Below are positions 62,691 to 64,000 of a stretch of 64,000 nt of DNA, piece by piece (the first letter of the stretch is position 1; each line of letters begins with the position of its first letter). The position numbers were made by a program, and so were the translations under genes. The notes beneath the pieces were generated by a model. It made no database searches and was not told where the DNA came from. It saw only the letters and a list, made by a program, of their open reading frames with translations. The DNA is from Cerina litoralis (GTDB taxonomy: Bacteria; Bacteroidota; Bacteroidia; Flavobacteriales; Flavobacteriaceae), in NCBI GenBank assembly GCA_022008415.1, contig JAIRBC010000017.1, forward strand, positions 1 to 64,000, given 5' to 3'.

Positions 62691-64000
62691 ATGACAAAAG
62701 ATTTCCCCCTCCTTTTTCTCTTGGTAATTTTGCCCTGTTTTTTGATATCCCAAGAACTGCAAAGAGACAGCATCACCCAACTGGAAGAGGTGATCCTTCT
62801 GGACAGCTCAAGGACAAAGGCCGCCTTGGGGATAATCCCTTCCACACAAATTGGTCCGAAGGTATTCCAAAACTATGGCCCGGCGGATATTGTCTCTCCA
62901 TTGAACCAGATTCCCGGGGTCTACATCCTCTCCGGGGCCATAGCCACCAATAGGGTCACCATCCGGGGGGTGGGCGCGCGTACACCCTATGGATCGGACA
63001 AGGTACGGCTGTACTTCGACGGCATCCCGGTCACCGATGGCACCGGGTTCTCCAGTTTGGAAAACTTTGACCCCGAAAACCTCAACACTATCGAGGTGAT
63101 CAAGGGGCCCAAGGGGACGGGTTATGGCTCCAATCTGGGAGGGGCCATCCTGCTCAAGCCTAAAAAAGCGCAAGAGGGGTCGCTAAATCTATCCAATAAT
63201 CTGACGTTGGGGTCCTACGATCTCTTTAAGAACAACCTAAGTGTCGGCCACAATGACAAGGGGTTCTCAATGGGCCTTCAATACGGCCATATGCAGACCG
63301 ATGGCTATCGGGAGAACAGCGCGTATAACGGTAACGGGATCTTATTGAACTCGGCCTATCAGATCGATCCTAAAAACCGGATATCCCTTTTGCTAAAGCA
63401 GATCGACTACAAGGTCTACATCGCCAGTTCCGTGAGCAAGACCTCCTTTGAAGAAGACCCCAAGCGCGCCGCCTCGACATGGGCGGCCGCTCAAGGGTAC
63501 AAAGCGGTAAAATCTACCTTGGCGGGAATCTCCTATGGCCATACCTTCAACGATCGGTTGGGGAACACGACCAGCATTTTCTATTCCTATCTGGACAACT
63601 ACGAGCCCCGGCCCTTCGACATCCTGGACGAATTTACCAACGGCTTTGGTCTACGTACCCTCTTCTTGGGGAATTTCACATTACTGGGAAAAAAGGCCGA
63701 ATATTCCCTTGGCGCGGAACTCTACAAGGACGAATACGATTGGGGCACTTTTGAGAACCTCTATCGGGAGAATAATGGCAACGGGAGCCTACAGGGGGAA
63801 TCCCTTAGTGAAAACAAGGAGTTCCGTGGCCAGCTGAACACCTTTGGCACCTTCACCTTTCCCTTCACCGAATCGTTCAAGGCACAAGTGGGATTGAACA
63901 TCAACAAGACCCGGTACGATTTTCACGATCTGTACCATTCTGGGACCGAAAACAAAAGTGCGTCCAGGGCGTTCGATGCCATCCTGTCGCCCAGTCTTAC
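62691..64000 (+). CDS. TonB-dependent receptor, partial (runs off the window)
   Basis: At least 436 residues are visible and the frame is open at the end. It has a signal peptide ('PLLFLLVILPCFLISQ'), a plug domain (about 60-160: 'ADIVSPLNQIPGVYILSGA', 'TNRVTIRGVGARTPYGSDKV', 'IEVIKGPKGTGYGSNLGGAI') and the first barrel strands. It has no carboxypeptidase-regulatory-like domain, unlike the receptor at 47056. This shape fits siderophore or metal-chelate receptors (the FecA/Fiu-type branch), but the ligand cannot be told. Its own promoter is predicted at 62619-62650. Confidence 0.93.
   Translation, partial: MTKDFPLLFLLVILPCFLISQELQRDSITQLEEVILLDSSRTKAALGIIPSTQIGPKVFQNYGPADIVSPLNQIPGVYILSGAIATNRVTIRGVGARTPYGSDKVRLYFDGIPVTDGTGFSSLENFDPENLNTIEVIKGPKGTGYGSNLGGAILLKPKKAQEGSLNLSNNLTLGSYDLFKNNLSVGHNDKGFSMGLQYGHMQTDGYRENSAYNGNGILLNSAYQIDPKNRISLLLKQIDYKVYIASSVSKTSFEEDPKRAASTWAAAQGYKAVKSTLAGISYGHTFNDRLGNTTSIFYSYLDNYEPRPFDILDEFTNGFGLRTLFLGNFTLLGKKAEYSLGAELYKDEYDWGTFENLYRENNGNGSLQGESLSENKEFRGQLNTFGTFTFPFTESFKAQVGLNINKTRYDFHDLYHSGTENKSASRAFDAILSPSL

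Overview
The window comes from a bacterium of the phylum Bacteroidota, almost certainly a marine member of the Flavobacteriaceae. The signs are Bacteroidota promoter cores (TAnnTTTG, with TTG about 19-21 bases upstream), a DnaE replicase with a fused proofreading domain, a long sucAB pair, atpDC apart from the other ATP synthase genes, two TonB-dependent receptors, DUF4270 and PorT-like proteins, and a Bacteroidetes-type tyrosine integrase. I cannot name the genus; the gene content recalls the Maribacter/Arenibacter/Zobellia group, which is a guess.

Layout. Bases 1-5164 look like the end of a decaying integrated element placed against the 3' end of a tRNA-Asp gene. It holds an integrase, a cluster of repeats that may bind it, a fragment of an IS3 transposase, an XRE regulator and a divergent nucleotidyltransferase/HEPN-like protein, with long stretches of broken coding sequence. 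From 5165 on the window is dense core genome: DUF58 protein, a lipoprotein beta-aspartyl peptidase, thioredoxin, dnaE, then a translation block (rplM-rpsI, rpsB-tsf, pyrH-frr) broken only by a reverse-strand M61 peptidase. An RND-type exporter, asnS, rpoN, an ExbB/ExbD/PorT-like envelope cluster, ansA-tatD, sucA-sucB, sugar and lipid A genes (galE, DegT aminotransferase, waaA), atpD-atpC, a TonB receptor plus SGNH esterase pair, glmS, DUF4270 plus a short glycogen synthase-like protein, panC-panD, a flippase-like membrane protein, radA, an aldo/keto reductase and xth follow. The window ends inside a second TonB-dependent receptor.

How the parts work together. Most genes are housekeeping: replication and repair (dnaE, radA, xth), translation (L13, S9, S2, EF-Ts, RRF, AsnRS), central metabolism and energy (2-oxoglutarate dehydrogenase, ATP synthase, pantothenate synthesis), and envelope building (GlmS, GalE, WaaA). 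The ExbB/ExbD cluster and the two TonB receptors form the energy and gate parts of outer-membrane uptake.

Points of most interest: a 161-bp MITE-like inverted-repeat element inside the apparent 5' leader of the essential rplM-rpsI operon; an S2 protein with a long C-terminal extension ending in a helix-hairpin-helix-like domain; an alpha/beta hydrolase whose nucleophile Ser is replaced by Asp; a DUF4270 lipoprotein carrying a calcium-binding repeat insert; two very small membrane-protein genes (41 and 31-37 residues); and the integrase repeat cluster at tRNA-Asp.
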